DNA of 64,000 nt from Ruminococcus sp. YE71 (GCF_900119155.1 NZ_FPIR01000010.1:25672-89671); one strand, 5' to 3'; numbered from the stretch's first letter, positions 49,545 through 59,278 are shown. The notes: generated by a model from the letters alone, not told the origin. Program-made: numbers and translations.

Positions 49545-50819
49545 TCATGCGCCCAGAACTTCCGCAGATGCCAGCTTGACAGCCAGAACGAAGATGTCCA
49601 TAGCCTTCTGGAGCTCCTCAACAGAGGGGAAAGTCGGTGCGATGCGGATGTTCTTGTCGTCGGGATCCTTGCCGTAGGGGAAGGTAGCGCCTGCGCCTGT
49701 CAGGGTAACGCCTGCCTCCTTGCACAGCTGAACGATGCGCTTTGCGGTGCCGTTCATGCCGTTGAAGCTTACGAAGTAACCGCCGTTGGGGCTGTGCCAC
49801 GAACCCATGCCTGTGCCGCCCAGCTCGCGCTCAAGGGTGTCAACGACTACCTTGAATCTCGGCTCAAGAACAGCGCGGTGCTTCTGCATATGAGCGGTAA
49901 CGTTCTCGAACTTGCCGCCGAAGAAGCGGACGTGTCTGAGCATATTGAGCTTGTCGTGACCGATGGTCTGGATGGTCATGGTGGACTTCACGAAGTCGAG
50001 GTTCGCCTTAGATGCGCCCATTACCGCAACGCCGCTTCCGGGGAAGGTCACCTTAGAGGTGGAAGCGAACATATATACCATGTCCTCGCTGCCGTTCTTT
50101 GCGAGCTCGTCGTAGAGGTTCAGCAGCTTGTCGGGGGTGTCGGTCAGGTGGTGGATGCAGTAAGCGTTATCCCAGAAGATGCGGAAATCCTTAGCTGCGG
50201 GCTTGAGAGCTGCCATACGTCTTACAGTCTCGTCCGAGTAGGTGATGCCTGTGGGGTTAGCGTACATCGGAACGCACCAGATACCCTTGATGCTCTCGTC
50301 CTCAGCCACCAGACGCTCTATCATGTCCATATCGGGGCCGTTCTCGTCAACGGGAACGTTTATCATCTCGAAGCCGAACAGCTCGGTGATAGCGAAGTGT
50401 CTGTCGTAGCCGGGCACGGGGCAGAGCCACTTTACCTTGCCGCAGTCCTTCCAGGGGGTAAGACCCTTGCCTGCGCCGAAGGTGTAGCAGCGCGAGATGC
50501 AGTCATACATGATGTTCAGGCTTGAGTTGCCGAACACGATGACATTCTCGGGGGAAAGTCCCAGCATCGGTGCGAAGAGCTCCTTAGCCTCCTTGATGCC
50601 GTCCAGTCCGCCATAGTTGAATATGTTCTTGTCAGTCTCCGCGAAATCCGCCGCGGTCAGGCAGTCGAGCAGTCCTGCCGACAGTGCCAGCTGTTCAGCG
50701 CCGGGCTTTCCTCTCGCCATGTTCAGCGAAAGTCCCAGTGCCTTGTAGTCCTCATACTGTTTCAGAGCCTCTGCCTTGAATGCTGCGAGCTCCTGCTTAG
50801 TCATTTCCTGCGGTCTCAT
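49545..50819 (-). CDS. Aspartate aminotransferase-like PLP enzyme (type Id)
   Basis: 424 residues, PLP fold-type I. The Lys Schiff base is in ASTSKVTFPGSG. NARGKPG-like SLNMARGKPGAEQL, FGNSSLNIMYD, PGYDRHF, VPMYANPTGITY and the C-terminal IRIAPTFPSVEEL match the aminotransferase group annotated as aspartate aminotransferase (MocR-aminotransferase-related). It likely moves amino groups between aspartate and 2-oxoglutarate. It has its own promoter and terminator. The MRPQEMTKQEL start at 50819 follows GGAGGAATTGGTAC. Confidence 0.9.
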   Translation of the reverse strand: MRPQEMTKQELAAFKAEALKQYEDYKALGLSLNMARGKPGAEQLALSAGLLDCLTAADFAETDKNIFNYGGLDGIKEAKELFAPMLGLSPENVIVFGNSSLNIMYDCISRCYTFGAGKGLTPWKDCGKVKWLCPVPGYDRHFAITELFGFEMINVPVDENGPDMDMIERLVAEDESIKGIWCVPMYANPTGITYSDETVRRMAALKPAAKDFRIFWDNAYCIHHLTDTPDKLLNLYDELAKNGSEDMVYMFASTSKVTFPGSGVAVMGASKANLDFVKSTMTIQTIGHDKLNMLRHVRFFGGKFENVTAHMQKHRAVLEPRFKVVVDTLERELGGTGMGSWHSPNGGYFVSFNGMNGTAKRIVQLCKEAGVTLTGAGATFPYGKDPDDKNIRIAPTFPSVEELQKAMDIFVLAVKLASAEVLGA

Positions 50820-50876
50820 TGTACCAATTCCTCCATCATACTGATTGCTGATAATCTGATTTTACAGTGCTACTAT

Positions 50877-50905
50877 ATTATATACCAAGAACAGCAATTT
50901 TGCAA
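50877..50905 (-). promoter_or_regulatory. Promoter of the aminotransferase gene
   Basis: On the minus strand: TTGCAA (50905-50900), 17-bp spacer, TATAAT (50882-50877). Confidence 0.8.
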
Positions 50906-51119
50906 GTGTTTAATCTAAATCTTGCAAAAAAATCATGATATTTCACATACAAAACCGCGTTTTTTGACCTAATATAGACATTTCACCTAACAAAAATGCA
51001 AAAAGTGCCGTCCGCGATGAATCGAAAACGTGAAAATGATTCATTCCCGTCCCCGCATAAAGCCTGAAAATCGGCGGAAGATATGCAATAATTTGGAATA
51101 CTTTTTTTGAAAAAACCTA

Positions 51120-51148
51120 TTGACAACGATTTCGTAATGTGCTATAAT
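51120..51148 (+). promoter_or_regulatory. Promoter of rnpB
   Basis: TTGACA (51120-51125), 17-bp spacer, TATAAT (51143-51148); 7 bases before the RNA start. Confidence 0.92.
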
Positions 51149-51155
51149 AAAATAC

Positions 51156-51504
51156 AGCGAGTTGGCTGTACGGCAGCGGTGTGCATCAGCACACTGAGGA
51201 AAGTCCGAGCATCGCAGAGCAGGGTAGTTGATAACGTCAACCGAGGGCGACCTCCGAGCCAGTGCAACAGAAATATACCGCCTTCTGTATAGAAGGTAAG
51301 GGTGGAAAGGCGAGGTAAGAGCTCACCGGAGCGTCAGTGATGACGCTGCCATGTAAACCTTACCCGATGCAACGCCAATGGCAGTGGTATGTTCAATGGC
51401 TGCTCGTCAGAGCATACGCTGTAGGCGGCTGGAGCTGTGCGGCAACGTACAGCCAAGATAGATTGCCGTACTCGACAAAACTCGGCTTACAGGTCGGCTC
51501 GCTT
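51156..51504 (+). ncRNA. rnpB: RNase P RNA, class A
   Basis: Hallmarks in order: terminal helix AGCGAG...CTCGCT, GAGGAAAGTCCGAGC, CAGGGTAG, GCAACAGAAATATACCGCC, AAGGGTGGAAAGGCG, GAGGTAAGAGCTCACCG, AAACCTTACCCGATGCAA, and the 3' TAGATTGCCGTAC...GGCTTACAGG. Catalytic RNA that removes tRNA 5' leaders; about 349 bases, normal for type A. It is transcribed from a consensus promoter directly upstream. Confidence 0.95.
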
Positions 51505-51729
51505 AACATGATATCATTTTTCGTCAACGCCGCAGCGTCTTTGTAGTAGTGAGACGGATGCAGATGTTAACGAATCAGATATATAGTTTGCACAAAAAAT
51601 CGAAAATCGACAGGTTGAATGATGTACAAGCCTACAAAAGTGAGCAAATTGTTATCAAAACTGTTGCATTCCGTAAATTTGTGTGATAGAATAAGCATAT
51701 CAGATATTATTTTTTGGGAGGAAAATATT
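51505..51729 (+). promoter_or_regulatory. Spacer with promoter for the sortase operon
   Basis: No gene is seen. TTGCAT (51664-51669), 17-bp spacer, TAGAAT (51687-51692) forms a promoter about 40 bases before ATG 51730. No clear terminator for rnpB was found. Confidence 0.6.
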
Positions 51730-52329
51730 ATGAAATTCACAAAGGTTTTAACTGCATCCGCATTTGCAGCTGCAATCGCTGCTACAATGGGCATCTCGGC
51801 TTCCGCAGCTACCTGGCAGGAAGCTGTACAGGCTGCTAAGGACTGCGGCGTTCAGTCTCACAACGTTCAGGAGCTGTCGAACTTCCTCGAGCCTAACGCT
51901 TCCAAGTTCACTGCTGCTCAGTACGACGATATGATCGCTGACATGAAGGCTGTATCTGACAAGTACGTTGCACCTAAGGCTACCGAGCTGTTCAACAAGA
52001 AGCCCGGCGACCTCACTGAGGATGAGAAGATCCAGATCGGTAAGACCTGGAGCGAGGATGACAAGCAGGCTATCATCAACGACCTCGTAGCACTCGGTGC
52101 TAAGTACAACGTTGAGGTAACTGTTACCAAGGCTGACAAGGCTCACTACAACGTATCCGCTAAGATGAAGGACGGTTCCGGCACACAGACTACTACTACC
52201 TCTGCTGTTGCAGGCACAGGTGCTGAGGCTGCTGAGACCGGCGCAGGAAACGCTGTTGCATTCGCAGGCGTAGCTCTCGTGCTCGCTGCTACCGGCGCAG
52301 TTATCGTTTCCAGAAAGAACAGAGCATAA
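51730..52329 (+). CDS. Secreted protein with C-terminal sorting signal, sortase substrate
   Basis: 199 residues from ATG 51730 (GGGAGGAAAATATT upstream). Signal peptide about 1-26 (cleavage near ASAA-TWQ), a helical Lys/Asp-rich domain (about 27-150) of no recognised family, a Thr-rich linker (TQTTTTSAV), then a sorting-signal-like tail: AAETG-AGN followed by a hydrophobic stretch and the basic end SRKNRA. The pentapeptide AAETG resembles the LAxTG-type motif more than LPxTG. The sortase gene is next on the same strand, so this is probably its dedicated substrate. Codon use is highly biased (GCT, AAG), suggesting strong expression. Confidence 0.85.
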   Translation: MKFTKVLTASAFAAAIAATMGISASAATWQEAVQAAKDCGVQSHNVQELSNFLEPNASKFTAAQYDDMIADMKAVSDKYVAPKATELFNKKPGDLTEDEKIQIGKTWSEDDKQAIINDLVALGAKYNVEVTVTKADKAHYNVSAKMKDGSGTQTTTTSAVAGTGAEAAETGAGNAVAFAGVALVLAATGAVIVSRKNRA

Positions 52330-52362
52330 GCTCTAAACAAAAGAACATTTCGGAGTGATTTT

Positions 52363-53106
52363 ATGAACAGACCTTCTGCAAAAACCGCAGCAAGGAGTCA
52401 TCATCAAAAACATTCTTCGTCGAACAAGGTGTTAAGGGCATTCACTTTTGTCCTTACACCTTTTTTGATATTGATAATCGTGTGCAGTACATTGCTGCTC
52501 GGTCTCGCTAAACCTTACTCCTACGCAAAGCCCTATCTGCGCCTTGTGTTCGACGTTGAACAGCATGAGGCTGAGAGCAAAAGCATCCGCACACTCAATA
52601 AATACCGCGATGATGACGCTCCCCTGCAAACAAAAGATATCAAGGACGACGAAACAGGGCAGACCCATACCATGATCTACCCCTACTACGGCGATTACTA
52701 CGCGACTATCAACTGCAAGAACGCCGGAATGAAGGATATCAAGGTCTACAGCGGTACTACCGACGACGTCCTGACCTGGGGCGCAGGCTGGTATAACGGC
52801 TCGGTCTACATCGGACATGAGGGAAATGTCGTTATCGCAGGTCATAACCATACCTCCTTCTACCACCTGCCTAACTGCAAGGTCGGCGATGAGGTGACTC
52901 TCGAAACTTCTTACTGCAAGCTGACTTACGTGGTATCCGATATCGAGGTGTTCCATCAGAGCGACCTCACCTATATCCGCCCCTGCGACAGGGACATCCT
53001 TACCATGTATACCTGCTGGAACAACGGCAGACTCGGTATGAGTGAATACCGCCTCGCAGTCATCTGCGACTGCGTGAAGCGTGAATGGAAAGAGGTGAAG
53101 GAATGA
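52363..53106 (+). CDS. Sortase (class D/E-like transpeptidase)
   Basis: 247 residues. A cytosolic N-terminus and one membrane helix (about 24-48) precede the extracellular sortase barrel. Catalytic His in VVIAGHNHTSFYHL (near 161), Cys in TMYTCWNNG (near 217) and Arg in SEYRLAVI (near 229) are all present. It covalently attaches proteins carrying a C-terminal sorting signal to the wall. ATG 52363 follows CGGAGTGATTTT. Its stop overlaps the next gene's start (GAATGA). Neighbouring substrate gene at 51730. Confidence 0.92.
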   Translation: MNRPSAKTAARSHHQKHSSSNKVLRAFTFVLTPFLILIIVCSTLLLGLAKPYSYAKPYLRLVFDVEQHEAESKSIRTLNKYRDDDAPLQTKDIKDDETGQTHTMIYPYYGDYYATINCKNAGMKDIKVYSGTTDDVLTWGAGWYNGSVYIGHEGNVVIAGHNHTSFYHLPNCKVGDEVTLETSYCKLTYVVSDIEVFHQSDLTYIRPCDRDILTMYTCWNNGRLGMSEYRLAVICDCVKREWKEVKE

Positions 53107-54041
53107 AACGTCTGTATCACTACCCATTCATCCTTCTGCTGACGATACTTGAAGTCATCTCGCTTATCGGGTTCGAGTGCTCGTGGTTCACGCAGAACGT
53201 TCTTTTCAAGTCAGATATCTACCTGACAGCTGTCAACGATGAGAATATCGGTCAGGTCATCTACGACGACCTCAGCGAGACTTTCACACAGTTCGCGATG
53301 CCGACAGGTATCCCCGCCGAGGTGTTCATCGACACCCTCGACCCTGCATATCTTCAGCAGTGCGCTGAAAAGAATATCAAGGATTCTATCGCGTACCTTA
53401 CCGACCCTAACGCCGCAAAGCCTCAGATAGAGTACGATTTCTCCACTATCGACCAGAGCATCACAAGCTACATCGAGAACTACTCCGATGAAAACGGCAT
53501 CGAAAGGGACGCACAGTACCAGAAACTGCTCGACAATACCATCAAGGTGTCTCACGAACAGATCGAAGCGAAGGTCGATGTCCTGATGCTCCATCAGTTC
53601 TCAAGCGGTGCGGTCGCTCCCAAGTGCCATAAGTACTCAAGATATGTGGGATTCCTCATGCTGTGTACGGGCGTGGCTTCGATATTCTTCCTGCTGCTGA
53701 TAATCATCACGGATATCAAGCACCCGAGAGATCTGCCCTACTGGCTCGGAACAGCGCTGATGTGCAGCTCCGCGGTGCTGCTGATACCCTCGCTGTACCT
53801 GAAAAAGACGAACTATTTCGACTCGTTCATAATCAGGAACACGAACATATATCAGAGCGTGACTGCCACACTGAAAGCCATGCTGGATAATATCATCATC
53901 TTCCAGTATATCGTCCTGCTGATCGGCGTGTGTCTGTTCATCCTGACGATAATAATACACTTCTTCTTTGTGAGAAAAGTACGTAAGAACGCCTCGAAAA
54001 CATCGAGAGAGTTTGAATACGACGACGATGACGAAGATTAA
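53103..54041 (+). CDS. Unknown membrane protein coupled to sortase
   Basis: 312 residues. One N-terminal helix (about 8-28), an extracellular domain of about 150 residues (30-180), then three more helices (about 188-210, 218-236, 268-292), and an acidic tail ending in DDDDED. No family recognised. The start overlaps the sortase stop (ATGA), so it likely assists the sortase or its substrate, for instance as a chaperone or anchor; this is inference from coupling only. Confidence 0.8.
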   Translation: MKRLYHYPFILLLTILEVISLIGFECSWFTQNVLFKSDIYLTAVNDENIGQVIYDDLSETFTQFAMPTGIPAEVFIDTLDPAYLQQCAEKNIKDSIAYLTDPNAAKPQIEYDFSTIDQSITSYIENYSDENGIERDAQYQKLLDNTIKVSHEQIEAKVDVLMLHQFSSGAVAPKCHKYSRYVGFLMLCTGVASIFFLLLIIITDIKHPRDLPYWLGTALMCSSAVLLIPSLYLKKTNYFDSFIIRNTNIYQSVTATLKAMLDNIIIFQYIVLLIGVCLFILTIIIHFFFVRKVRKNASKTSREFEYDDDDED

Positions 54042-54042
54042 G

Positions 54043-54068
54043 AAAAACCCCGAGAGATCGGGGTTTTA
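54043..54068 (+). terminator. Terminator of the sortase operon
   Basis: AAAACCCCGA pairs with TCGGGGTTTT around GAGA, followed by ATT. A-rich before it, so possibly bidirectional. Confidence 0.82.
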
Positions 54069-54069
54069 T

Positions 54070-54215
54070 TATATCCCCCCGCCAAATGAAGCGTGTTCGC
54101 CGGAGTCCGAGCGGGACCGATGCCACCGCGTCGGTCAGGTTACGGGGGCAGAAACCCTTGGTCAAGAGCGCAAGAGTGAAACTCTCGTTTTCGCCAAAAG
54201 CGAAACAAAAAACGT
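54070..54215. repeat. Dispersed repeat, copy 1 (partner at 63660)
   Basis: Shares with 63660-63785 the blocks GCCACCGCG, CTTTGGTCAAGAGC-like, AGAGTGAAACTCTCG and TTTCGCCAAAxGCGAAA, in the same order and spacing. GAGAGTTTC/GAAACTCTC and TTTCGC/GCGAAA are internal hairpins. No open frame is shared. Non-coding, function unknown. Confidence 0.75.
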
Positions 54216-54249
54216 GTCGCTCCCTCAGATGAAAATACTGTGAAAACAC

Positions 54250-54278
54250 TTGAAAAATCAACGTATTTGGTGTATAAT
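54250..54278 (+). promoter_or_regulatory. Promoter of the ClpE-like gene
   Basis: TTGAAA (54250-54255), 17-bp spacer, TATAAT (54273-54278). No CtsR-type direct heptad repeat was noticed nearby. Confidence 0.8.
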
Positions 54279-54358
54279 AAAATATTATAAGCTAATAAAA
54301 GCACTTGCATCGGGCAGACTCCCCTGCCCCGAAAAAATCCGGAAAAGAGGGATATGTA

Positions 54359-56698
54359 ATGTTGATGTGTACCAATTGCGGAAAAAGACCTGCCGTAGTG
54401 TTCATCTCCCAGATGAACCAGAACGGCGATACACCCCCTAACGAAGGCGGAAACAAAAGACTCTGTATCGTCTGCGCCAAACAGGCAGGTATTCCCCAGA
54501 TAGATGAATATATAAAAAGAATGGGTCTGACCGACGAGGATATCGAGGAAATGGAGAACCTGACCTCCGAACTCCTCGACGACGGCGACTCCTTTGAACA
54601 GGGCGGCTCGAATACCCTGCCCGAACTTTTCAGCGACCTTATGGGCAACGTTGAGAAAATGCTCGGCGGCGTCAAAAAGCCTAAACAGGAAAGCGATGAC
54701 CTCCCTGCCGAACTGGCGGATGAGGACGCTCCGAAAACAAACAAGACCGAGAAAAAACAGCCCAAGTCCGCGCCCAAGCGTGAGCCGAAGCTGAAATTTC
54801 TCCCGACTTACTGCACAAATCTCTCCGAAAAGGCCGAGAACTCCGAACTTGACCCCGTTATCGGCAGAGAACGCGAGATCGACCGCGTTATACAGATACT
54901 CTCGCGCCGCCAGAAGAACAATCCCTGCCTTATCGGTGAACCGGGTGTCGGCAAGACCGCTATCGCAGAGGGTATTGCTCAGAAGATACAGGCAGGCGAG
55001 GTTCCCTTCGACCTCAGAAACAAGAGGGTCTACCTGCTGGATATGGCGGCACTCGTCGCAGGAACACAGTTCCGCGGTCAGTTTGAGAGCCGTATGAAGG
55101 GTCTCATCGACGAGGTCAAGAAGCTCGGAAATGTCATCCTCTTCATCGACGATGTTCATTCGATAGTCGGCACAGGCGACTCCGAGGGCAGCATGAACGC
55201 CTCGAACATCCTGAAACCCGCACTTTCCAGAGGCGAGGTACAGGTCATCGGCGCGACTACCTTCAAAGAGTACCGCAAGTACATCGAGAAGGACGCGGCG
55301 CTTGAAAGACGCTTCCAGCCCGTCACCGTCAAGGAACCGACCGTAGCCGATACCGTCCTCATGCTGGACGGTATCAAGAAATACTACGAACAGCACCACA
55401 GCATCAGAGTTCCCGAGAATATCGCCCGCGAGTGCGCAATCCTCTCGGAAAGATATATCACCGACCGCTTCCTGCCCGACAAGGCTATCGACCTGCTGGA
55501 TGAAGCCTGCGCTTACGCGGCTATCAGAAGCAAGGCTATCGAGGGCTTCAAGCAGACCAACGTGGACTACTCGGAAGCCGAGGAAGCGCTGACCGAGCTT
55601 GAGGGCGAGGACGCTCCCGATTACGAGAAGATAGGCGAGCAGAAAATGAAGGTGCTCACCCTCAAGGAACAGCTCGACAAGTTCAAGGCGGAAGCCGATG
55701 CGACAGAAGTCACCGAGTCCGACCTCGCACACGTTATCGAGGTGTGGACGGGTATCCCTGCCAACAAGATCGAGGAGACCGAGTACGCGAAGATCCGTCA
55801 GCTCCCGAAGGCGCTCTCCGACCGCGTTATCGGTCAGGATGCGGCTGTCAGCGCTGTCTGTGCCGCAGTCAGAAGAAGCAGAGTCCACCTTTCGAAGCGC
55901 ATCAGACCTGCGTCCTTCATCTTCGTGGGACCTACGGGCGTCGGCAAGACCGAGCTTGTAAAGGTGCTTGGCGAGACACTTTTTGACGAGAACGAACCCC
56001 TCATCAGGGTCGATATGTCCGAATATATGGAGCGCCACAGCGTCTCCAAGCTCATCGGTTCGCCTCCGGGATACGTGGGCTTCGACGAGGCAGGACAGCT
56101 CACCGAAAAGATACGCCGCAGACCCTACAGCGTGGTGCTCTTCGATGAGATCGAAAAGGCTCACCCCGACGTCATGAACATCCTGCTCCAGATACTCGAC
56201 GAGGGCGAGATTCACGACGCACAGGGCAGGCTTGTCAGCTTCAAGAACACCGTTATCGTTATGACCTCCAACGCAGGATCCACCTCGAAGGAGACGGGCG
56301 TCGGCTTCAACAAGACCGATGCGGAGATCAGCCGCGACAGAGCTATGAAGGCACTGGGCGAGTTCCTGCGCCCCGAATTCCTCGGACGTATCGACGAAGT
56401 GGTGGTATTCTCGCCGCTGACCGAGGACAACTACGCGAAGATCGCCGGGCTGATGCTCACCGAGATGAAGGAAGCCCTCGAAGAACGCGCCATCACCACA
56501 GGCTGGAGCGAGGAAGCCCTCAAGGTCATCGCTCACAAGGCTTACGGCAAGAAGCTGGGCGGCAGAGACATCCGACGCGTTATCCGCACCGAGATCGAGG
56601 ATAAGCTCAGCGAGATGATCGTCGAGAAGGGCGAAGGCGCCGTTGGCATGGTATTCATCGGCGAGGAGAACGGCGAACTCACCATCAAAGCGGAGTAA
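54359..56698 (+). CDS. clpE: ClpE-like AAA+ protease ATPase with N-terminal zinc finger
   Basis: 779 residues. The N-terminal four-cysteine zinc finger (C4, C7, C36, C39) is the mark of ClpE and replaces the usual Clp N-domain. Two AAA+ modules follow: Walker A GEPGVGKT (near 194) and GPTGVGKT (near 525), with a short middle coiled-coil region. The ClpP-docking loop has VGF in TGVGFNKTD (near 647). It unfolds proteins for the ClpP peptidase. ATG 54359 follows AAGAGGGA. The next gene, a response regulator, is 11 bases downstream, so they are probably cotranscribed. Confidence 0.93.
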   Translation: MLMCTNCGKRPAVVFISQMNQNGDTPPNEGGNKRLCIVCAKQAGIPQIDEYIKRMGLTDEDIEEMENLTSELLDDGDSFEQGGSNTLPELFSDLMGNVEKMLGGVKKPKQESDDLPAELADEDAPKTNKTEKKQPKSAPKREPKLKFLPTYCTNLSEKAENSELDPVIGREREIDRVIQILSRRQKNNPCLIGEPGVGKTAIAEGIAQKIQAGEVPFDLRNKRVYLLDMAALVAGTQFRGQFESRMKGLIDEVKKLGNVILFIDDVHSIVGTGDSEGSMNASNILKPALSRGEVQVIGATTFKEYRKYIEKDAALERRFQPVTVKEPTVADTVLMLDGIKKYYEQHHSIRVPENIARECAILSERYITDRFLPDKAIDLLDEACAYAAIRSKAIEGFKQTNVDYSEAEEALTELEGEDAPDYEKIGEQKMKVLTLKEQLDKFKAEADATEVTESDLAHVIEVWTGIPANKIEETEYAKIRQLPKALSDRVIGQDAAVSAVCAAVRRSRVHLSKRIRPASFIFVGPTGVGKTELVKVLGETLFDENEPLIRVDMSEYMERHSVSKLIGSPPGYVGFDEAGQLTEKIRRRPYSVVLFDEIEKAHPDVMNILLQILDEGEIHDAQGRLVSFKNTVIVMTSNAGSTSKETGVGFNKTDAEISRDRAMKALGEFLRPEFLGRIDEVVVFSPLTEDNYAKIAGLMLTEMKEALEERAITTGWSEEALKVIAHKAYGKKLGGRDIRRVIRTEIEDKLSEMIVEKGEGAVGMVFIGEENGELTIKAE

Positions 56699-56709
56699 GG
56701 AGTGATAGT

Positions 56710-57381
56710 ATGCCGAAGATCGCGGTCATCGAGGACGACAGCGAGATAAGCAGGATACTCACCGAACTGCTCGAATCGAACGGCTATGAGACGATAAGCG
56801 CCCTTGACGGCGGCAGAGCGTCGATAATGCTGCGCGAGGAACAGCCCGATCTGGTGCTGATGGATCTGATGCTCCCCTACAAGGACGGCGGCACGCTGAT
56901 CGCCGAGCTGAGGGAGCGTTCGGATGTGCCCGTCATCGTCATCTCCGCCAAAAGCATGATGGAGACAAAGCTCGAAATGCTGAGGATGGGCGCGGACGAC
57001 TACATCATCAAGCCCTTCGATCTGGACGAGGTGCTGGTCAGGGTCGAGGTGCAGCTGAGAAGAAGCGGCGCGGCGAAGCAGAAAAGCGTCATCGCTTTCG
57101 GACGGCTGAGATTTTTCACCGAGGAGAACCGCGCAGAAGCCGACGGCAGACCGCTGACGCTGACAGCGAAGGAACTGACGCTGCTGAGGTTATTCATTGA
57201 ACAGCCCAAGCGCGTCCGCTCGAAGGCGGAACTGTACGAGCTGGTGTGGGAACAGCAGTATTACTGTGAAGACAACACTATAAATGTTCACATGAGCAAT
57301 CTTCGGTCGAAGCTGAGAAAGGCGCTGGGCGACGATTGCATCGAAACGGTATGGGGCATCGGATACCGTATGAAAGAGTGA
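56710..57381 (+). CDS. OmpR/PhoB-family response regulator
   Basis: 223 residues. Receiver domain with phosphoacceptor D52 (LVLMDLMLPYKDGG), acidic pair E8/D9-D10 and Lys in ISAKS (about 103). C-terminal winged helix (about 130-223; TLTAKELTLLRLFIEQPKRVRSKAEL, IETVWGIGYRM). Its histidine kinase appears to be the gene at 58389, but a lipoprotein gene with its own promoter lies between. Confidence 0.94.
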   Translation: MPKIAVIEDDSEISRILTELLESNGYETISALDGGRASIMLREEQPDLVLMDLMLPYKDGGTLIAELRERSDVPVIVISAKSMMETKLEMLRMGADDYIIKPFDLDEVLVRVEVQLRRSGAAKQKSVIAFGRLRFFTEENRAEADGRPLTLTAKELTLLRLFIEQPKRVRSKAELYELVWEQQYYCEDNTINVHMSNLRSKLRKALGDDCIETVWGIGYRMKE

Positions 57382-57550
57382 GAACGGCACCGCAGTCAGG
57401 CTCGGCTGCGGTGCTATTTTCACATCGGGCGGCAGTCGTGAAAATGACGATATTGCAGAATTTCAGAGTTAAAAACTACAGATTATAGCCCTTTTTTTCA
57501 CTGTTTTTAAACAGTATTAACGAAGTGTTTGTTAAAAGATTGATAATATC

Positions 57551-57579
57551 TTGACAAAAAAACTCAAATATGCTATTAT
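57551..57579 (+). promoter_or_regulatory. Promoter of the lipoprotein gene
   Basis: TTGACA (57551-57556), 17-bp spacer, TATTAT (57574-57579). Confidence 0.82.
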
Positions 57580-57634
57580 GTAAATGTCCGATATAGGGAC
57601 GGTAATTTTTGATATTGTTAAGGAGACTAAAACT

Positions 57635-58378
57635 ATGAAACTGAAAAAGTCTATCGCATTTCTCGCAGCTCTTACTTTCGCAGTGACCGCTTTCGTTGGC
57701 TGCGGCGAAAAGGAAGATAAGGACGAAGACAAGGATTCCAAGACCACTTCCGCAGCTGCTGAGTCCAAGGAAGAGACCAAGGAAGAGGCAAGCTCCGAGG
57801 ATGCCGCTGCTGACACTTCTTCCGAAGAGACAGGCGACGCTTCTGCTGACGCTTCCGCTGACGACGCTTCTTCCGAAGAGGCTGTAACCAGCACCGCTGA
57901 CGATTCCATGGATCTTTCCGCTATGTTCAATGAGGTAACTATGCCTGCAACCGACGCTGCTGACTCTGCTGAGGCTGACTTCGTAGGCAAGTGGGAGTGC
58001 TACTGCATGGGCGCTGAGGGCGCAGCTTACGACTCCATCATGGGTATGCCTCTCTACGCTATGATCCACATCGAGATCAAGGCTGACGGTACAGGCGAAG
58101 TTGCAAGCCTTTCCGGCGCTGACGCTTCGGCTCCCGACGTTACCACTCTGACCTGGAAGTACGATTCCAACGGCATCACCGTTGATTCCGACGGCGAGAC
58201 CCTCAAGGGCGTTATCACTTCCGAGGGCTACCTGCTCTTCACCTCTGAGGACAGCAGCGACGTTACTCAGCTCTTCCTGAAGAAGGTTGACGAGTACACC
58301 GAGTTCGATATGGAATCATTCACCAACGATATTGCTGCTAGCTTCGGCATCGAGTCTGACGCTGCAACCGCAGAATAA
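57635..58378 (+). CDS. Acidic lipoprotein of unknown function between RR and HK genes
   Basis: 247 residues from ATG 57635 (AAGGAGACTAAAACT upstream). A lipoprotein signal with lipobox FVGC (Cys23) is followed by a low-complexity acidic linker (about 25-105; repeated SSEE, DASAD) and a compact C-terminal domain (about 110-240; ADFVGKWECYCMGAEG, KGVITSEGYLLF) resembling small beta-sandwich lipocalin-like domains, not assignable. It has its own promoter but ends 10 bases before the kinase gene, so the two are likely cotranscribed. A role in sensing for the two-component system is possible. Confidence 0.85.
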   Translation: MKLKKSIAFLAALTFAVTAFVGCGEKEDKDEDKDSKTTSAAAESKEETKEEASSEDAAADTSSEETGDASADASADDASSEEAVTSTADDSMDLSAMFNEVTMPATDAADSAEADFVGKWECYCMGAEGAAYDSIMGMPLYAMIHIEIKADGTGEVASLSGADASAPDVTTLTWKYDSNGITVDSDGETLKGVITSEGYLLFTSEDSSDVTQLFLKKVDEYTEFDMESFTNDIAASFGIESDAATAE

Positions 58379-58388
58379 TAGACGGTAA

Positions 58389-59237
58389 ATGCTCCGAAAG
58401 ACCTTTTTGCTCAAGCGGCAGCTGAGAAAACTGGCTCTCGAGATCGACCGTGCCCGTGAAATGGGTTACGACCGTCAGGTGAGAGTACAGCTTATCGACG
58501 ACGACCTCATAGAGCTTGCGGCTGCGATAAACCGCTCGCTCGACCGCCAGAAACAGCTCAAATTTGAAGCCGAGGCTGCCGAACAAAGCCTCAGACGGTC
58601 GGTGTCCGACATCGCTCACGACATCAGAACGCCGCTTGCAGTCATAAAAGGCGACCTACAGCTTATCGAGCGCTCGGGTGCGCTCACGGGTGAGCTGAAA
58701 GACTACCTTGACACCTGTCTCGAAAAGACCGAGACGCTGAAAGAAATGACCGACCGCTTTTTCGAGCTCGCAGTGCTCGAAAGCAGCACCGAGCCTATCC
58801 GCCTCAGACGCATCGACCTGACCTCCGCGATGATGGAGTTCATACTCGAAAATGAGGGCAGGATACGGATGGCAGGAATCGAGCCCGAGATCTCGCTCCC
58901 CTCAAAATCGGTCTTTATCAGCGCCGACCCGCAGATGCTCGGGCGTATGCTCGGCAATCTTCTCGGCAACGCGCTGAAATACTCGGACGGCGACCTGAAA
59001 CTCGCCGTTACAGAGGACGGCTGCGTCCGCTTCGCAAACAGCGTCAGCGGCAGTATCCCCGACACCGAACGATTGTTCGACCGCAGCTACCGCGCCGACA
59101 GTTCGCGCAGCGGCGGAGGTGCAGGGCTGGGGCTCTACATCGTCAGGATACTCGCAGAAAAGCAGAACGCCGAGGTGGCGGCATCGCTCGATGGCAGCAC
59201 CATTGAGATAAGCGTAAGGTTTAAGGTATCGGAATAA
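58389..59237 (+). CDS. Sensor histidine kinase without membrane segments
   Basis: 282 residues. No signal peptide and no membrane helix; the first about 65 residues are helical, followed by the H-box SDIAHDIRTPLAVI (His77) and an HATPase domain (N-box MLGNLLGNALKYS, G-box GAGLGLYIV). Unlike most OmpR-linked kinases it lacks an extracellular sensor, so it must perceive an internal signal or a partner protein. It follows the lipoprotein gene closely. Autophosphorylation at His77 and transfer to D52 of the response regulator is expected. Confidence 0.88.
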   Translation: MLRKTFLLKRQLRKLALEIDRAREMGYDRQVRVQLIDDDLIELAAAINRSLDRQKQLKFEAEAAEQSLRRSVSDIAHDIRTPLAVIKGDLQLIERSGALTGELKDYLDTCLEKTETLKEMTDRFFELAVLESSTEPIRLRRIDLTSAMMEFILENEGRIRMAGIEPEISLPSKSVFISADPQMLGRMLGNLLGNALKYSDGDLKLAVTEDGCVRFANSVSGSIPDTERLFDRSYRADSSRSGGGAGLGLYIVRILAEKQNAEVAASLDGSTIEISVRFKVSE

Positions 59238-59246
59238 AAAAACAGC

Positions 59247-59278
59247 CTGTCGTTCCTTTCGGAGCGGCAGGTTTTTTG
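59247..59278 (+). terminator. Terminator of the two-component operon
   Basis: CCTGTCG/CGGCAGG stem (with G-U) around TTCC-TTTC-GGAG, followed by six T. Confidence 0.8.

Noticed and set aside
54140-56536. Long minus-strand open frame opposite the ClpE-like gene
   Set aside because: Shadow frame; the plus-strand AAA+ motifs are complete and the minus frame runs through a terminator, promoter and repeat.
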